The notes beneath the pieces are model-generated. The model did not search any database. It had not been told where the DNA came from and saw only the letters and a program-made list of their open reading frames with translations. A stretch of DNA of 15,708 nt, from the NCBI GenBank assembly GCA_964541595.1, contig CAZIRO010000052.1, forward strand, positions 1 through 15,708, given 5' to 3'. The position numbers and the translations under genes are program-made. Every line of letters starts with the position of its first letter. Position 1 is the first letter of the stretch. This stretch comes from CAZIRO01 sp964541595 (GTDB lineage: Bacteria; Acidobacteriota; HRBIN11). Shown here piece by piece: positions 12,846-15,708 of this stretch.

Positions 12846-14270
12846 TCATTCGATGGTGCCCTCCGCCACTTTTTCCCCCAGGATGGTCCAGCGAGTCCAT
12901 CCCCGGACGCGACTGCCCAGGGCGCTGCGAAGGTGTTGTGCGATATCACCGTCCGAACCCAGAGCAGCAGAATGGTCCCCGACGCAGACGACCTGCCATG
13001 CGTTTGTCCAGCGTTGTGCAATCTGAACGACATCGTCCGGTGTCGTGGCGATCAGTCGCTCGCGATAGGTCGTCCAGAAGTCTTCCGGCCATTGATACAA
13101 CCAGAGATCACTCAGGCGTTGTGCCCATGATTGCAGTGTCTGGTGGTGAACAAAGAAACGTCCGAGGACGTGACGAATCGCCGTTGCCGTTTCTTCATCA
13201 TCGGGCGGCCGTTGCCAGAGGCTTTCGATCAGGGCGCGCATTTCCATAAGTGCGGGTCGGGTGACCTCCGCGCGTACCTGTGTGGCCGCTATCCACCAGG
13301 CGGCGTCACGCATCTGGCGGAAGCGGCTGTACGCACCGTACGTATAACCCTTTTCCTCACGCAGGCGCACGAACAGTCGGGAGGCAGCGCCACCACCCAG
13401 CACCGTACTCGCAATTCGACCGCGACACCAGTCGTCTGGAGTCAGTGTGGGAAGCCCGATACCGATCCAGATCTCCGTTTGCACCGATCCGGGACGGTCG
13501 ACCCAGTGTACCCATCCGGTACGCGGTGGGGATGGCGCGGGTGACGCCGTCCACTGGCGGGTGATCGGCCATCCGGTAAACGTCTGTTCCACACGCCGAA
13601 GCACCGTATCCGGATCCACTGCGCCGATGACGATGCATACGGTCCGGCGCAGGTCCATCTGCACAAGGTATCCGCGGAACAGATCCCATCGGTGTACACG
13701 CAGCAGGTATTCCGGATGCGGCACCATCTGTCCGTACGGGTGGTCATCGAACAGGGCCCGCCGTAAACGTTCCTCCGCAAGGAACGCGGGCGTGGCCCGG
13801 GCGGCCTCGATCTGCTGAACCCATCGCCGGCTTTCTCGATGCACGACGTCTGCGGGAAAAGACGGTGCACTCAACACGTCCAGAAAGATGTCCAGTGCGT
13901 CCGTCCAGGTATGCGCCAGACTGGTGCAGTGCCAGTATGTGGCATCTTCCTCTACCTGGACATGGATACGGGCACCGGCGCGCTCGAGGGCAAAAGCGAT
14001 CTCCAGTCCGGACCGGTGGATCGTTCCCTCGGGCATGCAGCGCGCAATGAGTTCCGGAATTCCCGTTCGCGGCCGGTCCGCTCTCCAGCCGCCTTCGGTG
14101 ACCCACAGAAAGTGAACGAGATCGACATGACGCGCGGGGATCGCCATCCAGGTCAACCCGCAGGACAGTTGACCGTGCAGATGTCGGGGAAAAGTTCCCT
14201 CCGGCCAGCGCGGTTGCACCGGTGGGCGGTCACGTGCGGGAAACGTTTCCGGTCGCCAGGCAAACGTCAT
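12846..14270 (-). CDS. M16 peptidase-family partner subunit (no zinc site)
   Basis: This 474-residue protein is the non-catalytic half of an M16B pair. At the place of the zinc motif HxxEH it has E73-L-I-A-R77 in GIPELIARCMPEGT, so no zinc can be held. The substrate-binding Arg/Tyr motif typical of the partner subunit is kept: SRLFVRLREEKGYTYG at 297-312 (R298, Y309/Y311). Together with the upstream gene product it would form a clam-shell chamber degrading short peptides or cleaving a specific precursor. The two lobes are visible as repeated M16 domains (about 30-215 and 250-440). The start ATG 14270 overlaps the upstream stop as ATGA, making coupled translation and 1:1 output likely. There is no signal peptide. 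The next gene in the same direction starts about 170 bases on. Confidence 0.88.
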   Translation of the reverse strand: MTFAWRPETFPARDRPPVQPRWPEGTFPRHLHGQLSCGLTWMAIPARHVDLVHFLWVTEGGWRADRPRTGIPELIARCMPEGTIHRSGLEIAFALERAGARIHVQVEEDATYWHCTSLAHTWTDALDIFLDVLSAPSFPADVVHRESRRWVQQIEAARATPAFLAEERLRRALFDDHPYGQMVPHPEYLLRVHRWDLFRGYLVQMDLRRTVCIVIGAVDPDTVLRRVEQTFTGWPITRQWTASPAPSPPRTGWVHWVDRPGSVQTEIWIGIGLPTLTPDDWCRGRIASTVLGGGAASRLFVRLREEKGYTYGAYSRFRQMRDAAWWIAATQVRAEVTRPALMEMRALIESLWQRPPDDEETATAIRHVLGRFFVHHQTLQSWAQRLSDLWLYQWPEDFWTTYRERLIATTPDDVVQIAQRWTNAWQVVCVGDHSAALGSDGDIAQHLRSALGSRVRGWTRWTILGEKVAEGTIE

Positions 14271-15553
14271 GCAACCTGCTCCTGCGATAGCGGTGTGATC
14301 CAGACGATCACATCCCGATCGGCGCGAAGGTATTCGGTACACACCCGTTGGACATCCTGAAGCCGCACCCGTGCCAGGGACTCCAGATCACGGCGGAGCG
14401 CCCAGGGGTCATGGTCCAGGGCCGCGGATTCCCCCACATCAAGGGCACGCTCCAGCAGTTCCTGCCAGCGGCGCCATAACTGTGCGGCGAGTACCATACG
14501 TGCGCGTTCGAATTCTTCCGGAGTCACCGGAGGTGTCAGAATGTCCCGATAGAACGAATCGAGCAGCATTTCTACGGAGGCGTCCGGACGGGCGATGACG
14601 AGTACACGCACGGATCCGGGACCTCGACGTCCGTCCCAGATCGGATAAAACTGGGTGCATATCGCCTGTTCCCGTATCCATTTTCGGTACAGGCGCGCCG
14701 CCTTTCCTTCAAAGAGCACATAGTACAGCAGCAGCAGTGCATACGTATCCGCCTGCCCCCAGGGGGGAATCTGCCACCCCATCCATAGACCCGGCAGACG
14801 CGCATTCGTATCCTGGAGCACAACCTGCTTGCGTTCGGATACCGGGGGTTCGGTGCGGTCCGGTCGTTCCGGCTCGGGTCCCGGCGCGATGTCGGCAAAA
14901 TAGTGCATCACCCATTCCCGGGTGACGGCGACATCGATATCGCCCGCAATGACCAGGACTGCGTGGTTCGGCCGATAGTACCGCTGAAAGAATGCGCGAA
15001 CGGCCGGCAGGGTCGCCCGGTCCAGATCCTCATAATATCCGATGACGGGATGGGCATTCGCAAAGTTGGCAAAGAGCAGTTCACCCAGCCGGATCCAGCC
15101 CCGCATGTACGGCTGGTTGTCGTAACGGAATCGGCGCTCTTCCTTCACGGTATCGCGCTGATTGTCCAGGTGTTCCTGCGATACGGTCAACGCGCGCATC
15201 CGGTCGGATTCCAGCCAGAGCGCCAGTGGCAGTTGTGTGGCCGGCAAAACCTCGTAGTAGACCGTGCGCTCGTGGGTCGTATTGCCGTTGAAAACACCGC
15301 CGTGGCTCTCGATATACCGGAAGAATTCGTTCTTTCGCACGTGCGCAGACGACTGAAACATCATGTGTTCGAACAGGTGTGCGAATCCCGTTTCTCCCGG
15401 TCGTTCATCCTGGGCACCGACGCGATACACCACCACAACGGCGACCAGGGGCGATGCCGTATCCGGCAGCAGCACGACCTGCAGCCCGTTTTCCAGAGTA
15501 AACGTCTGGATCGATGCCAACCACTGCGGTACCCATGACCGTTCCATGTGCAT
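14267..15553 (-). CDS. M16 family zinc metallopeptidase, catalytic subunit
   Basis: This 428-residue protein carries the inverted zinc motif HxxEH as H59-L-F-E62-H63 in GFAHLFEHMMF, with the third ligand about 75 residues on (VKEER, E138 or E139). The N-terminus begins directly with the M16 core (TFTLENGLQVVLLPD, then a VYRVGAQDERPGETG lead-in), so there is no signal peptide and the enzyme is probably cytoplasmic. The second lobe (about 215-420) lacks a good RY motif, which the partner supplies. Related bacterial pairs act as oligopeptidases or process peptide precursors, but no peptide precursor is visible beside these genes. Two ATGs are possible: 15553, with GGAG ten bases upstream, and 15547. 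I chose the first. A promoter-like site lies at 15604-15632. Confidence 0.92.
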   Translation of the reverse strand: MHMERSWVPQWLASIQTFTLENGLQVVLLPDTASPLVAVVVVYRVGAQDERPGETGFAHLFEHMMFQSSAHVRKNEFFRYIESHGGVFNGNTTHERTVYYEVLPATQLPLALWLESDRMRALTVSQEHLDNQRDTVKEERRFRYDNQPYMRGWIRLGELLFANFANAHPVIGYYEDLDRATLPAVRAFFQRYYRPNHAVLVIAGDIDVAVTREWVMHYFADIAPGPEPERPDRTEPPVSERKQVVLQDTNARLPGLWMGWQIPPWGQADTYALLLLYYVLFEGKAARLYRKWIREQAICTQFYPIWDGRRGPGSVRVLVIARPDASVEMLLDSFYRDILTPPVTPEEFERARMVLAAQLWRRWQELLERALDVGESAALDHDPWALRRDLESLARVRLQDVQRVCTEYLRADRDVIVWITPLSQEQVA

Positions 15554-15603
15554 CTACCGTATACTCCGCGTTCCGGTTGTCGGCCATACGTTGGAGATGC
15601 ATT

Positions 15604-15632
15604 ATTGTATCGAAACTCCACACGAATGGCGA
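15604..15632 (-). promoter_or_regulatory. Probable promoter of the M16 gene pair
   Basis: On the minus strand TCGCCA (15627-15632; 4 of 6 against TTGACA) and TACAAT (15604-15609; 5 of 6 against TATAAT) are 17 bases apart. Transcription would start near 15597, giving a leader of about 44 bases. It lies immediately next to repeat copy C. Confidence 0.55.
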
Positions 15633-15639
15633 GTGTGAT

Positions 15640-15708
15640 ACTCTGAAATCGGGACAGGCAATGGGACATGAGAACCACCGGATCCACAGGTGTGCCGGTG
15701 GCCACCGG
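15640..15708 (+). repeat. Dispersed intergenic repeat, copy C (cut by window edge)
   Basis: It begins with CTCTGAAATCGGGACAGGCA, continues with ATGGGACA, and then carries CCGGATCCACAGGTGTGCC followed by GGTGGCC. The first part matches 10478-10503 inverted and the second matches 10531-10556 directly. It ends in the 14-base perfect palindrome CCGGTGGCCACCGG (15695-15708) at the edge of the window. The heptad part, if present, would lie outside. Confidence 0.7.

Overview
The window is a GC-rich bacterial chromosome segment with dense, short-spaced genes and no rRNA, tRNA, CRISPR array, insertion sequence or phage gene that I could find. The gene set suggests a free-living bacterium, and Chloroflexota is my best guess: a fused AdoMet decarboxylase-aminopropyltransferase of Thermus-like type, a DHH-CBS-CBS-tRNA nucleotidyltransferase fusion, an SPFH/zinc-ribbon protein and heptad-repeat intergenic elements. 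None of these is decisive, so the taxon is a low-confidence inference.

Layout. Bases 1-327 hold an inverted copy of a dispersed intergenic repeat, then a sigma70-like promoter (-10 TATAAT) and a structured leader. Bases 328-6691 are one plus-strand series: speD-speE fusion, a small helical protein of unknown function, an SPFH-like protein with three zinc ribbons, rlmH, and a ~900-residue DHH/CBS/tRNA nucleotidyltransferase fusion. The series ends in a perfect 10-bp hairpin (6691-6720) that also lies just after the end of the first minus-strand gene. From 6734 to 15553 every gene is on the minus strand. In transcription order they are: an M16 peptidase pair (catalytic subunit, then partner, ATGA overlap), an AroA-fold protein that has lost most catalytic residues, a calcineurin-like phosphoesterase, a ~390-bp gap filled by the second repeat copy, a membrane-anchored alpha/beta-hydrolase without its nucleophile, a DUF72 protein 3 bp behind it, and an HtrA/DegP-type serine protease with two PDZ domains. 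The window ends inside a third copy of the repeat.

How the parts fit. The first gene makes polyamines: decarboxylated AdoMet would be produced and consumed on one polypeptide. rlmH (23S rRNA methylation) and the tRNA nucleotidyltransferase fusion are translation/RNA-maturation functions. The HtrA protease, the SPFH-like protein, the anchored hydrolase-fold protein and possibly the M16 pair hint at envelope or protein quality control, but that theme is inference.

The most notable features are two full-length enzyme folds stripped of their catalytic residues (AroA-like and alpha/beta-hydrolase-like), the SpeD-SpeE fusion in which the SpeD catalytic cysteine position is serine, a DTH in place of DHH in the RNA-processing fusion, competing helices in the speD-speE leader, and a composite repeat family built on a 7-base period.
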